64,000 nucleotides of DNA from Clostridium tyrobutyricum DSM 2637 = ATCC 25755 = JCM 11008 (GCF_000359585.1 NZ_APMH01000002.1:145043-209042), one strand, 5' to 3'; positions 19,056 through 28,910 are shown, counted from the stretch's first letter. The notes: generated from the sequence alone by a model not told the origin. A program made the numbers and translations.

Positions 19056-20084
19056 TTACTCTCTATGCTTAAAAAATCCTACCTTCCAAGCTAGTATAAT
19101 AAGTACTACCATAACTCCCAACAATAAAAAATAAGCTCTCTGTGGATTTACTTCCGCAGCAATTATAGAAAAGCTTCCAAGTATTGCACTTATTACATAC
19201 ATTATTAGAACTGCTTGTTTTTGATTTAAGCCCATATCTAAAAGTCTATGATGTAGATGACCTTTATCTGCCGACATAATAGGTTTTCCATTTATTTTTC
19301 TCCTTATTACAGCAAATAATGTATCATATATAGGTATACCAAATGCCAATATTGGTACTGCAATAGGAAATACTGCTGCTGATTTTATAGCTCCTTCTAT
19401 AGATATGGCCGCAAGCATAAAGCCTAAAAGTTGAGCTCCTGTATCACCCATAAATATACTTGCAGGATTAAAATTATAAGGCAAAAATCCAAGTATAGAC
19501 CCAGCAAATATAATAGTTACTATGGCTGCTTCATTTCTTCCATTTAAAATAGCTATTATAGAAAGTGTGACACTTGCTATCAGTGCTATTCCTGCAGCCA
19601 ATCCATCCAAACCATCGATTAGATTCATTGCATTGGTTATTCCAACTACCCATATTATAGTAAGCGGTATAGAAAACATTCCTATATGTATATACTGATA
19701 TATGTTACTAACAGGATTTGTTATAATAGTTATTCTTATACCAAAATATATAAGAATTAATGCTGCCAGTATCTGAAATAACAGCTTGCACCATGGTTTT
19801 ATATCATATTTATCATCTATAAAACCTCCAATTACTATTACAGTAGCTCCAAATATCATACCTTTTTCAGGACTCGATAATTCTCCCCTGTTTAAAATTA
19901 ACGTTATTATAAAGGAGAAATATATAGCTAAGCCTCCTAGAAGTGGAATTGGTTTGTTATGTACTCTTCTACTATCCTTAGGTATATCTATAACATCTAA
20001 TTTTACTGCAATTTTCTTTACAAATGGTGTAAGTACCGCTGATATTAGTATTGAAATCACAGCAAGAGTATATATATTATTCAT
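19056..20084 (-). CDS. tagO: Undecaprenyl-phosphate N-acetylglucosaminyl-1-phosphate transferase (TagO/WecA family)
   Basis: 342-aa polytopic membrane enzyme (about ten helices) that moves a sugar 1-phosphate onto undecaprenyl phosphate to start a wall polymer. The family's signatures are present: GLAIYFSF after KPIPLLGG, the catalytic NAMNLIDGLDGLAAG, FMGDTGAQLLGF and the GHLHHRLLDMGL cytosolic loop. MraY is excluded by these segments and by the operon with the UDP-GlcNAc 2-epimerase. The symbol tagO is by family analogy; the actual polymer is unknown. Confidence 0.9.
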   Translation of the reverse strand: MNNIYTLAVISILISAVLTPFVKKIAVKLDVIDIPKDSRRVHNKPIPLLGGLAIYFSFIITLILNRGELSSPEKGMIFGATVIVIGGFIDDKYDIKPWCKLLFQILAALILIYFGIRITIITNPVSNIYQYIHIGMFSIPLTIIWVVGITNAMNLIDGLDGLAAGIALIASVTLSIIAILNGRNEAAIVTIIFAGSILGFLPYNFNPASIFMGDTGAQLLGFMLAAISIEGAIKSAAVFPIAVPILAFGIPIYDTLFAVIRRKINGKPIMSADKGHLHHRLLDMGLNQKQAVLIMYVISAILGSFSIIAAEVNPQRAYFLLLGVMVVLIILAWKVGFFKHRE

Positions 20085-20113
20085 AAGTCAAACCTTTCTC
20101 ATAAAATTACATT

Positions 20114-20527
20114 TTATTTTCTTACTATCTTTATCAATTCAATCTTAGGTGCATATTCAAACCAATTGATTTCAGGAATATATTCCTTACAAAATACTAC
20201 TCTTTTTATACCACAGGTAATTATAAGTTTTTGACATTCAGGACATGGCATATGCGTAACATATAATGTAGCATCCTCCCTATCAATAGGAGGGACTTCT
20301 AAAAGACAATTTACTTCAGCATGAATCGTCCTTATACAATGCCCCTGTTTCATGAAACATCCTGCTTCATCACAATGAGCCAATCCTTTTGGACTTCCAT
20401 TGTATCCTGTACCTTTTATCCTTCTATTTTTAACTAGGACTGCGCCTACATGGAGTCTTGGACATGTACTCCTTTCCGCAACTTGAAATGCAATATCCAT
20501 AAAATAATTATCCCAATCTTTTCTCAT
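20114..20527 (-). CDS. Deoxycytidylate (dCMP) deaminase family protein
   Basis: 137-aa zinc deaminase of the ComEB/dCMP deaminase family. The zinc and catalytic site HAEVNC (His, Glu) and PCPECQ (two Cys) are intact, with CPRLHVGAVLVKNRRI at the N-terminus and an extra CDEAGCFMKQGHCIRTIHAE zinc-binding segment typical of dCMP deaminases. It converts dCMP to dUMP in thymidylate supply. Its neighbours upp and tdk are also pyrimidine genes. GGAGATAAC precedes the ATG. Confidence 0.92.
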   Translation of the reverse strand: MRKDWDNYFMDIAFQVAERSTCPRLHVGAVLVKNRRIKGTGYNGSPKGLAHCDEAGCFMKQGHCIRTIHAEVNCLLEVPPIDREDATLYVTHMPCPECQKLIITCGIKRVVFCKEYIPEINWFEYAPKIELIKIVRK

Positions 20528-20619
20528 AAAAAGTTATCTCCTAGCATAAATATGTTATATTATATTATAAACTATAAATTCATATTTTTAAAGAATTGCA
20601 GTTATCTTATAATAGAATT

Positions 20620-20649
20620 AAAGACCCTTGAATATGCAGTCAAGAGTCT
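20620..20649 (-). terminator. Terminator after upp
   Basis: On the minus strand AGACTCTTGA and TCAAGGGTCT form a stem with an eight-base loop and TTTAATT after it, just past the upp stop codon. Confidence 0.75.
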
Positions 20650-20658
20650 CAATTTTAA

Positions 20659-21288
20659 TTATTTAGTTCCGTAAAGTCTGTCACCTGCATCACCAAGTCC
20701 TGGTATTATATATCCATCCTGATTCAATTTATCATCTATAGCTGCTACATATACATCCACATCAGGATGTATGTCAGTAACCATCTTGATACCTTCTGGT
20801 GCTGAAATTAAACACATAAGTCTTATCTTTTTCGCACCTTTCTTCTTTAAAAGAGTTATTGCATCTGATGCTGAACCACCTGTAGCAAGCATTGGATCTG
20901 TCACAATTACATCTCTTTCTTCTATATCCTGAGGTAATTTGCAGAAATATTCTACAGGTTTTAAAGTTTTTTCATCTCTATAAAGCCCAATATGTCCTAC
21001 TTTAGCTGCTGGAATAAGGCTTAACATTCCATCTACCATACCAAGCCCAGCTCTAAGTATTGGGACTATTGCTACCTTTTTACCAGAAAGCATTTTACAA
21101 GTAGTCTTGCATATAGGTGTTTCTATTTCTACTTCTTCTGTAGGAAGATCTCTCGTTACTTCATATGCCATAAGCATAGCTACTTCCTCTACAAGTTCTC
21201 TAAAATGCTTTGAACCTGTATTTTTATCCCTTATTAAAGCTAATTTATGTAATATAAGCGGATGTGCTATCTGTGTTACTTTGCTCAT
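20659..21288 (-). CDS. upp: Uracil phosphoribosyltransferase
   Basis: 209 aa; salvages uracil to UMP with PRPP. The PRPP-binding motif [16 protein letters not shown], the [13 protein letters not shown] segment and the C-terminal [13 protein letters not shown] are fully conserved. It follows rpiB by about 30 bases and ends in its own terminator, so rpiB-upp may be one unit. GGAGGAAAT precedes the ATG. Confidence 0.98.
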   Translation of the reverse strand: MSKVTQIAHPLILHKLALIRDKNTGSKHFRELVEEVAMLMAYEVTRDLPTEEVEIETPICKTTCKMLSGKKVAIVPILRAGLGMVDGMLSLIPAAKVGHIGLYRDEKTLKPVEYFCKLPQDIEERDVIVTDPMLATGGSASDAITLLKKKGAKKIRLMCLISAPEGIKMVTDIHPDVDVYVAAIDDKLNQDGYIIPGLGDAGDRLYGTK

Positions 21289-21319
21289 GTGTATTTCCTC
21301 CCTTTATTTATGACAAGTA

Positions 21320-21769
21320 TCATTTACTATATTTATTTTCTATCATGGTAATCTTATCAATTCTTTTTTTATGTCTTCCTCCTTGAAATTCAGCATTTAA
21401 AAATGTATCTACTATATCCATTGCCAATCCTGAACCTACTACTCTCTGTCCAAGAGCCAATACATTGGCATCATTATGTTCTCTTGATGCATGAGCACTG
21501 AATGTATCACCACATAGAGCTGCCCTTATTCCTGGAATTTTATTTGCAGATATACTTATTCCTATACCTGTTCCACAAACCAATATACCAAATTCATAAT
21601 TTTTAGAAGCTACCTGTTCTCCAACTCTTTCTGCAAAATCCGGATAATCACAGGAATCTTCTGAAAATGTTCCGAAATCCTTAAATTCTATATTTTTAGT
21701 CTTTAAATGTTCCATTATTTCCCTTTTTAAAGGAAATCCAGCATGGTCACTTCCTAAAGCAATCTTCAT
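21320..21769 (-). CDS. rpiB: Ribose-5-phosphate isomerase B
   Basis: 149-aa RpiB/LacAB-family isomerase of the pentose phosphate pathway. It starts MKIALGSDHAGFPLK and has the active-site CGTGIGISISANKIPGIRAAL segment and NDANVLALGQRVVG. It lies in the ywlE-rpiB-upp order also known from Bacillus. AGGTATATTT precedes the ATG. Confidence 0.96.
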   Translation of the reverse strand: MKIALGSDHAGFPLKREIMEHLKTKNIEFKDFGTFSEDSCDYPDFAERVGEQVASKNYEFGILVCGTGIGISISANKIPGIRAALCGDTFSAHASREHNDANVLALGQRVVGSGLAMDIVDTFLNAEFQGGRHKKRIDKITMIENKYSK

Positions 21770-21826
21770 AAATATACCTCCAATAATTTATTAATAATCT
21801 AAAATAGCAGATGTACACAAGCCACA

Positions 21827-21870
21827 AAAAAAGAAGATAAAAACATTAAATAATGCCTGTATCTTCTTTC
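21827..21870 (-). terminator. Terminator overlapping the end of the ywlE-type gene
   Basis: On the minus strand AAAGAAGATA and TATCTTCTTT pair around the last codons of the phosphatase gene, followed by TTTTTGTGG. The left arm is inside the coding region. Confidence 0.6.
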
Positions 21871-22304
21871 AGTTTTCTTAAAAGTAATAAAATACTAGCC
21901 TCTATCTGTTTATAAGTAAGTTCATATACATCTATGCTTCTTCCAAATGGGTCGGCTATATCACCCTTTAATGATGCAATTTCCCTTAATGTATATATTT
22001 TGTTTTTAAAATCTTGAAAACTGTCTGTAAGCATATCTTTTATGTACTGGGTCATAGTTAAAATCAAACTTGAATCATTTAACATGCTGTGAGTAATTTG
22101 AACTGCTTTTCTACTGCTTATATCAACATCAATATATCTTTTGACAACATCTACAGATTCAGGAGAAGTTATACTATTTGTAACTACAGATATACCTGCA
22201 GAACGTGAATATAAACCATCTATACTGCAAAGTTTATTAAATATGGCTTCTGCCATACAACTTCTGCACGTATTGCCTGTACATACAAATAAAATTTTTT
22301 TCAT
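21846..22304 (-). CDS. ywlE: Low-molecular-weight protein-tyrosine/arginine phosphatase (YwlE type)
   Basis: 152 aa with the CX5R active-site loop at the N-terminus (ILFVCTGNTCRSCMAEAIF) and the general-acid DP motif in DIADPFGRS. The Thr in CTGNTCR is the feature associated with phospho-arginine specificity in YwlE, so protein-arginine phosphatase activity is plausible. It sits between the threonylcarbamoyl-AMP synthase and rpiB, as in Bacillus. GAGGAGGGAGTACT precedes the ATG. Confidence 0.88.
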   Translation of the reverse strand: MKKILFVCTGNTCRSCMAEAIFNKLCSIDGLYSRSAGISVVTNSITSPESVDVVKRYIDVDISSRKAVQITHSMLNDSSLILTMTQYIKDMLTDSFQDFKNKIYTLREIASLKGDIADPFGRSIDVYELTYKQIEASILLLLRKLKEDTGII

Positions 22305-22335
22305 AGTACTCCCTCCTCATTAATAATAAAAGTCC

Positions 22336-23388
22336 TCAAACTTCTGTAATGTCAAAAGCAGCAGATTTTTGAAGTCTATTCATTACAGCTATTCCTATGC
22401 CCTGTTCTTCAAAAGCCTCCGAAATTACAATATCTATATTTTCATCATCAAAACTTCTCAATGTTTCAAAAAGATTTTTTGATATCTCCACCATATTCTT
22501 TCTACTTCCAAGAGATATTACAAAACCTTTTTTATAGTGTTCTTTAGTTTCATCTGTAGCCATTATACCTACTTTTTTGCCTTCATCTATATAATTTTGC
22601 ACCATTTCACTGATTTTTGCAATAGTTTTTTTCAAATCTCCTTGAACTATTTTAACCTTGGCTTTTGGTGCATAATGTCTGTACTTCATTCCTGGAGCCT
22701 TGGGTTTTAAATCTCTACTTGGTTTTCTCATAACTGCAGGATCAATATATATATTCGGCTCAATTTTTCTGAGCATCTCAAGTGTTATTCTACCTGGCCT
22801 CAATACACAACTTGGCTCTACTGTACAATCTATAACTGTAGATTCCACTCCAAACTCAGACATACCTCCCCCTATAATCCAATCTACTTTTCCATTTAAA
22901 TCCTCTATACATCTTTCCACATCCGTAGGACTGGGCCTTCCAGATATATTGGCAGAAGGTGCTGCAATAGGTACTCCTGCAGCTTTTATAAAATGATTTG
23001 CTATAATATTTGAAGGCATTCTTATTCCTATACTTGAAAGCCCTGCACTTGTAACATCTGGGATTAAATCTGTCTTCGGAAGTATTATTGTCATAGGCCC
23101 TGGCCAAAACTCATTCATAAATTTTTCAGCTGCCTCAGGTATAAATTTTACTAGCTTATAAATCTCTTTAATATCTGATATATGTACTATGAGAGGATTA
23201 TCCTGAGGTCTTCCCTTTGCTCCAAAAATTTTTTTTACTGCATTTGCATCCAGTGCATTAGCTCCAAGTCCATATACAGTTTCTGTGGGAAATGCTACGA
23301 GTCCTCCTTCTCTTATAACATATCCAGCCTGTTTTAAAATTTTTTCGTCAATATTTTTTTCGTCTAACAGCTCAACTTTTGTATTCAT
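22336..23388 (-). CDS. ywlC: L-threonylcarbamoyladenylate synthase (YwlC/Sua5 type)
   Basis: 350-aa enzyme that makes threonylcarbamoyl-AMP for the t6A modification of tRNA. The YrdC domain (about residues 15-200) shows GGLVAFPTETVYGLGANA, KGRPQDNPLIVHI, the ATP-binding APSANISGRPSPT and LRPGRIT. A C-terminal Sua5 domain follows the MKYRHYAPKA linker, so it is the two-domain form rather than short TsaC. Separated by about 30 bases from the ywlE-type gene. Confidence 0.95.
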   Translation of the reverse strand: MNTKVELLDEKNIDEKILKQAGYVIREGGLVAFPTETVYGLGANALDANAVKKIFGAKGRPQDNPLIVHISDIKEIYKLVKFIPEAAEKFMNEFWPGPMTIILPKTDLIPDVTSAGLSSIGIRMPSNIIANHFIKAAGVPIAAPSANISGRPSPTDVERCIEDLNGKVDWIIGGGMSEFGVESTVIDCTVEPSCVLRPGRITLEMLRKIEPNIYIDPAVMRKPSRDLKPKAPGMKYRHYAPKAKVKIVQGDLKKTIAKISEMVQNYIDEGKKVGIMATDETKEHYKKGFVISLGSRKNMVEISKNLFETLRSFDDENIDIVISEAFEEQGIGIAVMNRLQKSAAFDITEV

Positions 23389-23417
23389 TTCATTACCGTC
23401 CTTTTTTAATACTTACT

Positions 23418-24140
23418 CTACAGAAAGTATACAATCGCAAGTCCAAGAATTATTCCCACTATAGTTCCCAATGTACAAATTACTCCATCCCATAATTTAG
23501 AGGATTCTGGTATCATTTCACCACAGACTACATACAACATTATACCTGCTGCAAACGAGAGGCATACTCCAAGTACATTTTTAGATATTCCTGCAATAAA
23601 AGCTCCAAAAAATGCACCTATAGCTGTAGGAAATGCTGTAATAAAAGCATATAGAAGTATCTTTAACTTTTTTATTCTAGATGACATAAGGGGTGCGGAT
23701 ACTGCAAGGCCTTCCGGTATATCATGAATTGCAATTATAAGGCACATCTTTATTCCGAGACTATTGCCGGCTCCAAAAGCGCATCCCATTATTATTCCTT
23801 CAGGGAAATTATGAATCATAAGTCCAACAGCTGCCATAAAAGCTACTTTCAAATGCTTATTTGAATTTCCTATGTTAACCTTACTATCAATCAAGGCAAT
23901 AATTAATGCACCTAATAAAATACAAATTATAGTACTTAAAAATCCCCAGGTACTAATTGCCTCCGGTATAAGTTCAAATACCACTACAGAAAGCATAAGT
24001 CCTGCGGCAAAGCCAACTATTGTTCCAATGAACCTGTTAGAAGGCTTTTTTACTACTATTCCCATAGATGCGCCAATCATCGTTCCCATAAGTGATATTA
24101 TGCTGCCTATTATTACAATATCAGTAGTATCAATATTCAA
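23418..24140 (-). CDS. ZIP-family metal transporter
   Basis: 240-aa membrane protein with about eight helices. Helix 4 reads MIHNFPEGIIMGCAFG and helix 5 AIHDIPEGLAVSAPL, the paired HNxPEG and HDIPEG metal-binding signatures of ZIP transporters. Substrate (zinc, iron or manganese) cannot be told from sequence. The start appears to be TTG with AGGTGG upstream. It follows no obvious partner. Confidence 0.92.
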   Translation of the reverse strand: MNIDTTDIVIIGSIISLMGTMIGASMGIVVKKPSNRFIGTIVGFAAGLMLSVVVFELIPEAISTWGFLSTIICILLGALIIALIDSKVNIGNSNKHLKVAFMAAVGLMIHNFPEGIIMGCAFGAGNSLGIKMCLIIAIHDIPEGLAVSAPLMSSRIKKLKILLYAFITAFPTAIGAFFGAFIAGISKNVLGVCLSFAAGIMLYVVCGEMIPESSKLWDGVICTLGTIVGIILGLAIVYFL

Positions 24141-24205
24141 AAAACCACCTATACTATTATTGTTTATGTTCTATATGTATTTAACATAGATGATTTATAT
24201 GTGCA

Positions 24206-24823
24206 TCATTTGTTTTTTATTTTATCAGAATTATCTCTATAGTATTTTATTTTATCTATAGCTTGTTCTGTAAAATGTGCATAAACACAACTTTTATATA
24301 TATAATTTAAAAGAAGATATTTTTTTATACCTCCTCTTTTAATTACAGTATAATAAATATTCCATTCAGGATGTATCATTTTGAATTTGTCATATTCATA
24401 AGCTATATAAGAATATCTCTTTAAAAATTCCAATCTTACAGGAAGCATTTTGCTGCTTCTGAATTTTGAAGTAGCTAAAATTATAATTTTAAAATCTTCC
24501 AATGCATTACTTTGGGATGTATAGCTTTCTACATCTACAAGTATGATTTTATCGCAAATTATATTTATTTTATTTCTTTTTAAACCTAACATTATTACAA
24601 GTTTATATTTATTATACTCAAAACTCAAAAGTTCATTGCTGGTTCGTATTATAACAGCCAGAAATATAAGTATTTCTATAATCATCAGGTAGATCATATA
24701 AAATATAGTATATCTTTTAGAAAAATATAAAAACGTTGGAAGAGCAAAAAAGATAAAACTCATAGACAACATAAATATTCTATAAGACTTTTTTTGTTTT
24801 CTTACAGCTTTATCTATATTCAT
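24206..24823 (-). CDS. Membrane protein of unknown function
   Basis: 205 aa, not recognised. Two hydrophobic segments near the N-terminus (about residues 17-35 and 39-59) form a hairpin, followed by a cytoplasmic part of about 145 residues rich in Lys, Tyr and Ile. The layout (membrane hairpin plus a small beta-rich domain) resembles bacterial PH-like membrane proteins, but I cannot show it. It lies between prfA and the ZIP gene; no T-rich terminator was noticed after prfA, so co-transcription with prfA is possible. Only a weak ribosome site precedes the ATG. Confidence 0.7.
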   Translation of the reverse strand: MNIDKAVRKQKKSYRIFMLSMSFIFFALPTFLYFSKRYTIFYMIYLMIIEILIFLAVIIRTSNELLSFEYNKYKLVIMLGLKRNKINIICDKIILVDVESYTSQSNALEDFKIIILATSKFRSSKMLPVRLEFLKRYSYIAYEYDKFKMIHPEWNIYYTVIKRGGIKKYLLLNYIYKSCVYAHFTEQAIDKIKYYRDNSDKIKNK

Positions 24824-24867
24824 AAATATCCGTTAAAATAGATAACGGTTTTCAACTCCTCCCATAT

Positions 24868-25938
24868 TTAGTTTCCCATAGATTCCATCTTTTTGGCCTG
24901 ATCCGCTGTTATAAGTGCATCTATTACTTCATCAATATCTCCATCTAAAAATGAGTCTAATTTGTACAGAGTCAGACCTATCCTGTGATCTGTAACTCTA
25001 CCTTGCGGAAAATTATATGTTCTTATTCTTTCACTTCTATCCCCAGTTCCTACCTGACTTCTCCTGTCCTCTGCAATACTATCATTTCTCTCTTTTTCCG
25101 CTATTTCAAAAAGCCTTGATTTTAATACCTTCATAGCTTTTTCTTTATTTTTAAGTTGAGATTTTTCGTCTTGACATGATACCACAAGTCCTGTAGGAAG
25201 ATGTGTTATTCTTACTGCTGAATCCGTAGTATTTACACACTGTCCTCCATGTCCTGATGCTCTAAATACATCTATTCTTAAATCATTAGGACTTATTTCT
25301 ATATCTACATCATCAACTTCAGGAAGTACTGCTACTGTTGCAGTAGAAGTGTGAATTCTACCACTGGATTCCGTATCTGGAACCCTTTGAACCCTATGGG
25401 TACCACTTTCATATTTCAATCTACTGTAGGCACCTTTACCTTTTACCATAAATACAATCTCTTTAAATCCTCCAATATCAGTGGCATTTAAACTTATAGT
25501 TTCTACATTCCATGATTTTCTTTCTGCATATCTGGTATACATTCTTGTAAGATTGGCTGCAAAAAGGGCTGCTTCCTCCCCTCCTGCTCCACCTCTTATT
25601 TCTACAAAAACATTTTTATCGTCATTTGGATCCTTTGGTAAAAGTAATAATCTCAATTCTTCCTGGGTTGCTTCAAGTTTTTCTGTAAGAGACTTTATTT
25701 CTTCTTGTTCCATTTCACGCATTTCTTTATCTGTTTCTTCTTTTAACATTGCTTTATTATCTTCTAAATCTTTATTTAACTTTTTATATTCTTTATATTT
25801 TTCAACTACAATTTCTAAGTCTGACTGTTCCTTACATAATTTTCGCCATTCCCTCTGATCTTTCATAACCACAGGATCAGCTATTTTAACGGACAACTCT
25901 TCAAATTTATTTTCTATAAAATCAAGTCTTTCCAACAT
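24868..25938 (-). CDS. prfA: Peptide chain release factor 1
   Basis: 356 aa; recognises UAA and UAG stop codons and releases the nascent chain. The GGQ motif lies in [18 protein letters not shown], and the anticodon-like tip ([13 protein letters not shown] region) and C-terminal RIGLTLY are conserved. I choose the ATG at 25938, since the upstream in-frame GTG overlaps the GGAGTG ribosome site. Its methylase gene prmC lies 90 bases upstream on the same strand, the usual pairing. Confidence 0.98.
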   Translation of the reverse strand: MLERLDFIENKFEELSVKIADPVVMKDQREWRKLCKEQSDLEIVVEKYKEYKKLNKDLEDNKAMLKEETDKEMREMEQEEIKSLTEKLEATQEELRLLLLPKDPNDDKNVFVEIRGGAGGEEAALFAANLTRMYTRYAERKSWNVETISLNATDIGGFKEIVFMVKGKGAYSRLKYESGTHRVQRVPDTESSGRIHTSTATVAVLPEVDDVDIEISPNDLRIDVFRASGHGGQCVNTTDSAVRITHLPTGLVVSCQDEKSQLKNKEKAMKVLKSRLFEIAEKERNDSIAEDRRSQVGTGDRSERIRTYNFPQGRVTDHRIGLTLYKLDSFLDGDIDEVIDALITADQAKKMESMGN

Positions 25939-26028
25939 TATCTTTATCACTCCGTATAAATATTTTCACAATTTATAATTATAGCATATAATTTTTATAT
26001 GTATCAATTTTGAATATGCGAATTGTGT

Positions 26029-26886
26029 CTAAAATCTTCCATATACTACCCTATCCCTTCCTGCCAAATCTTTATTGCACCCTATATCCGTAAATCCATT
26101 TTCCCTAAGTATACTTTCTACTTCAGCTCTTTGATCATATCCTATTTCGAACATTAAAATTCCGCCTTTATTTAGAAGTTCTAAACTCTGGGTAACTATT
26201 TTTTTGTAAAACTTAAGGCCATCTTTTCCTCCACAAAGCGCTTCATAGGGCTCATAATCTTTTACATCATTCATCAATGTATCTATATCACTTTCCTTTA
26301 TATAAGGAGGATTTGATACTATAATATCAAATTTTTCATCATCAACTATAAATCCCTGTAAAAGGTCACTTCTAAGTACCTGAACTCTATTTTCAAGAGA
26401 ATATTTTTTAATATTCTTGCGTGTAATCTCACAGGCCAAAGGAAATTTGTCACAACACCTTACACGTACATTATCTACCAATTTAGCTATAGATATTCCT
26501 ATAATTCCACTTCCGCAACATACATCACACACATGTTCAAAATTATTTTCCTTTATCTTGTTTATTGCTTCTTCTACAAGTGTTTCAGTGTCAGGTCTTG
26601 GAATTAGAACCCCTCTTTCTACATTGAAACTCAATCCCATAAACTCGCATTCACCTAATATATATTTTACAGGCATTCTTTTTTCTCGCAAATTTAATAA
26701 CTTATAGTACTCTTCTATTTTATCTTTATCTACTTCATAGTCCCTATTTATAAGCAAGAATAATTTATCTTTATTTAAAACTTTTCCAAGTAAAAGTTGA
26801 GTATCTAATTTATAGCTATCTATATCCCTTAATTTTTCATAACCATAAGTTAGAAGTTCTCCAACTTTAGTTTTTAACATTTCCAT
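26029..26886 (-). CDS. prmC: Release-factor glutamine methyltransferase
   Basis: Methylates the Gln of the release-factor GGQ motif using SAM. The C-terminal methyltransferase domain has VCDVCCGSGIIGISIA (SAM loop) and the catalytic NPPY in DIIVSNPPYIKESD. The start is set at an ATG (26886) near a GGAGAAGGA site; a second ATG two codons later (26880) is an equal candidate. The longer open frame would overlap the DUF1385 gene and has no ribosome site. Product about 285 aa, the normal length. Immediately upstream of prfA. Confidence 0.96.
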   Translation of the reverse strand: MEMLKTKVGELLTYGYEKLRDIDSYKLDTQLLLGKVLNKDKLFLLINRDYEVDKDKIEEYYKLLNLREKRMPVKYILGECEFMGLSFNVERGVLIPRPDTETLVEEAINKIKENNFEHVCDVCCGSGIIGISIAKLVDNVRVRCCDKFPLACEITRKNIKKYSLENRVQVLRSDLLQGFIVDDEKFDIIVSNPPYIKESDIDTLMNDVKDYEPYEALCGGKDGLKFYKKIVTQSLELLNKGGILMFEIGYDQRAEVESILRENGFTDIGCNKDLAGRDRVVYGRF

Positions 26887-26920
26887 TTTCCTTCTCCATT
26901 TCAAGGTAATTATAAATTTT

Positions 26921-27838
26921 TTATTTATTATCTTCTTCCATTCCTTCTGCATACTTTAATGCAGTTATAGCCACTTCAAGTTGTTCACAATCAGGTTCTT
27001 GAGTAGTAAGCTTTTGGAGCATTAGTCCTGGATATGCCAACACCTTTGAAACTATATTATTACTCGTTCCCATCCATTTTATCAATTCATAGGTTATTCC
27101 AGAAACTACTGGCAATAATGCTATTCTATACAGTATTCTCTGCCATATGTTGTGCCACCCAGTTAGTGAGAATAATATTATACTTACTATCATAACCAGA
27201 AACAAAAAATTAGTTCCGCATCTTGGATGAAGTCTTCCAAATTTTTTAGCATTTTCAGGTGTTAGATCACATTTATTTTCATAACAAAATATAGTCTTAT
27301 GCTCTGCACCATGATATTGAAACAATCTTTTTATATCTGGCATTCTTCCTATAAGATATATATATATTAAAAATATTATAACTCTTATTACACCCTCTAG
27401 TATATTTAATCCTATACTAGTATTAATGCCTGTTTTCTTAAATATATTTGCTAAAAAGGTTGGAAATATAAAAAATATCATAATAGCAACCCCTAAAGAA
27501 ATACAAAGAGTAATCCCTAAAATTACATCATCACTTTTATCTTTAAAAATCTTTTTAATCCAATTGTCAAATTTACTTGGTTCTTCATCTTCTGCAAAAA
27601 ATGTTGCGGAATAGTTAAGAGTATTTATACCAACAATAAGAGATTCTATTAATGCAATAAATCCTCTTATAACAGGTAATGCAAAAAATTTATTTCTCTT
27701 ATTATATGGTATGCAATCAGTCCTATCAACTGCAATATCTCCATCTGATTTTCTAACAGCAGTGGCTATTCCACTTGTTCCACGCATCATAACTCCTTCT
27801 ATAACTGCCTGTCCACCAACCGATGTTGATTTTGGCAT
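26921..27838 (-). CDS. DUF1385 family membrane protein (YqhQ-like)
   Basis: 305-aa conserved membrane protein; function unknown. Family signatures are visible: SVGGQAVIEGVMMRG at the N-terminus, RGFIALIESLIVGINTL, and YHGAEHKTIFCYE followed by HPRCGTNFLFLVMIVS, with about four to five membrane helices. The His/Glu/Cys-rich motifs suggest a metal site. Its ATG overlaps the tdk stop codon (TAATG), so translation is coupled. Operon tdk-DUF1385-prmC-prfA. Confidence 0.92.
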   Translation of the reverse strand: MPKSTSVGGQAVIEGVMMRGTSGIATAVRKSDGDIAVDRTDCIPYNKRNKFFALPVIRGFIALIESLIVGINTLNYSATFFAEDEEPSKFDNWIKKIFKDKSDDVILGITLCISLGVAIMIFFIFPTFLANIFKKTGINTSIGLNILEGVIRVIIFLIYIYLIGRMPDIKRLFQYHGAEHKTIFCYENKCDLTPENAKKFGRLHPRCGTNFLFLVMIVSIILFSLTGWHNIWQRILYRIALLPVVSGITYELIKWMGTSNNIVSKVLAYPGLMLQKLTTQEPDCEQLEVAITALKYAEGMEEDNK

Positions 27839-28440
27839 TACATCACCTCATTTTGAATTTTATCTCTATATTTAAAATAACATTTTCCACATAGAGATTC
27901 ATATTCTACATTATCCTCCTTGTCTATAGCTACTTGTTTACCTGCAAATACGAATTTTCCATTTACTTTTCTTCCATTGAATATGGCTTTTTTACCACAA
28001 TTGCATATAGTCTTCAATTCTTCTATACTATGCGCTAGAAGCAGCAGTCTCTCACTCCCTTCAAAGCCCCGCATTTGAAAATCCGTTCTAATTCCATAAC
28101 ATATCACAGGTATATCATCTATTACCGCTATTTTTAATAATTCATCTATATGTGTTCTTTTTAAAAACTGCACTTCGTCTACAAGTATACAATCCATACT
28201 GCCATTTTTATCTGTCCATTCTTTTACCATACATCTGATACTTTCATCTTTCCCAATTAGTATATCTACATTACGTGAAAAACCTAATCTTGACACAATT
28301 TTATCTCCACCTTTTGTATCTGTCCTAGGTTTCATTAAAACAACTTTCATTCCTCTTTCTTCATAATTATATGCAACTTGAAGCAAATTTGTGGATTTTC
28401 CACAATTCATAGCACCATATCTAAAATATAATTTACTCAT
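27838..28440 (-). CDS. tdk: Thymidine kinase
   Basis: 200-aa type II thymidine kinase for deoxythymidine salvage. The P-loop is GAMNCGKSTNLLQVA, Walker B is DCILVDEVQFL, the catalytic base is E in that segment, and zinc ligands appear as CNCGKKA and CGKCYFKY. The ATG at 28440 is chosen over an in-frame TTG because GGAAGAG is correctly spaced. Divergent from rpmE. Confidence 0.96.
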   Translation of the reverse strand: MSKLYFRYGAMNCGKSTNLLQVAYNYEERGMKVVLMKPRTDTKGGDKIVSRLGFSRNVDILIGKDESIRCMVKEWTDKNGSMDCILVDEVQFLKRTHIDELLKIAVIDDIPVICYGIRTDFQMRGFEGSERLLLLAHSIEELKTICNCGKKAIFNGRKVNGKFVFAGKQVAIDKEDNVEYESLCGKCYFKYRDKIQNEVM

Positions 28441-28553
28441 GTACAACTCTTCCTTTTTTAAGCTTTTATACTAGTCAAATATATTTTATCAAACATAAAT
28501 ACTTTATTAAAGCATTTATTTATAACTTTTACATATTGTAAATTTTTTATTTA

Positions 28554-28582
28554 TTGACTTATATTTATAGACATGATATGAT
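28554..28582 (+). promoter_or_regulatory. Sigma-A promoter of rpmE
   Basis: TTGACT (28554-28559), 17 bases, then TATGAT (28577-28582), about 50 bases before the rpmE start codon. Confidence 0.75.
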
Positions 28583-28632
28583 ATTTTAGTTAATATAATA
28601 AACGTGGTTAAATTTTGAAAGAGGTGAACAAT

Positions 28633-28845
28633 ATGAAAAAAGGCATACATCCAGAATACTATCATGATGCGGTAGTCAAGTGTGCATGTGGAAACACTTT
28701 CACAACTGGTTCAACTAAAAAAGAATTGAAAGTGGAAATATGCTCTAAATGCCATCCATTCTACACTGGTAAGCAGAAGGCTATCGATGCAGGTGGAAGA
28801 GTTGATAAGTTCTTAAAGAAATTCAACTTAAAAAATGAACAGTAG
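28633..28845 (+). CDS. rpmE: Ribosomal protein L31
   Basis: 70-aa 50S subunit protein. It carries zinc-binding Cys residues (VKCACGN and [11 protein letters not shown]), so it is the zinc-containing form of L31. The ATG at 28633 follows AGAGGTGAACAAT; the slightly longer open frame is not supported. It sits alone on the plus strand between tdk and rho, as in many Firmicutes, with its own promoter and a shared terminator. Confidence 0.98.
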   Translation: MKKGIHPEYYHDAVVKCACGNTFTTGSTKKELKVEICSKCHPFYTGKQKAIDAGGRVDKFLKKFNLKNEQ

Positions 28846-28873
28846 AACATATATAATTTAAACTTAGGCTATT

Positions 28874-28908
28874 AAAACCTGTCCCAATATTTATTAGGGC
28901 AGGTTTTT
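28874..28908. terminator. Bidirectional terminator between rpmE and rho
   Basis: AAAACCTGTCCC and GGGCAGGTTTTTT form a stem with a loop of about 11 bases. T runs lie on both sides, fitting both the plus-strand rpmE transcript and the convergent rho transcript. Confidence 0.88.
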
Positions 28909-28910
28909 TA

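Noticed and set aside
22856..23107. An 83-codon frame on the minus strand within the threonylcarbamoyl-AMP synthase gene
   Set aside because: It is an out-of-frame shadow of ywlC on the same strand, without a ribosome site.
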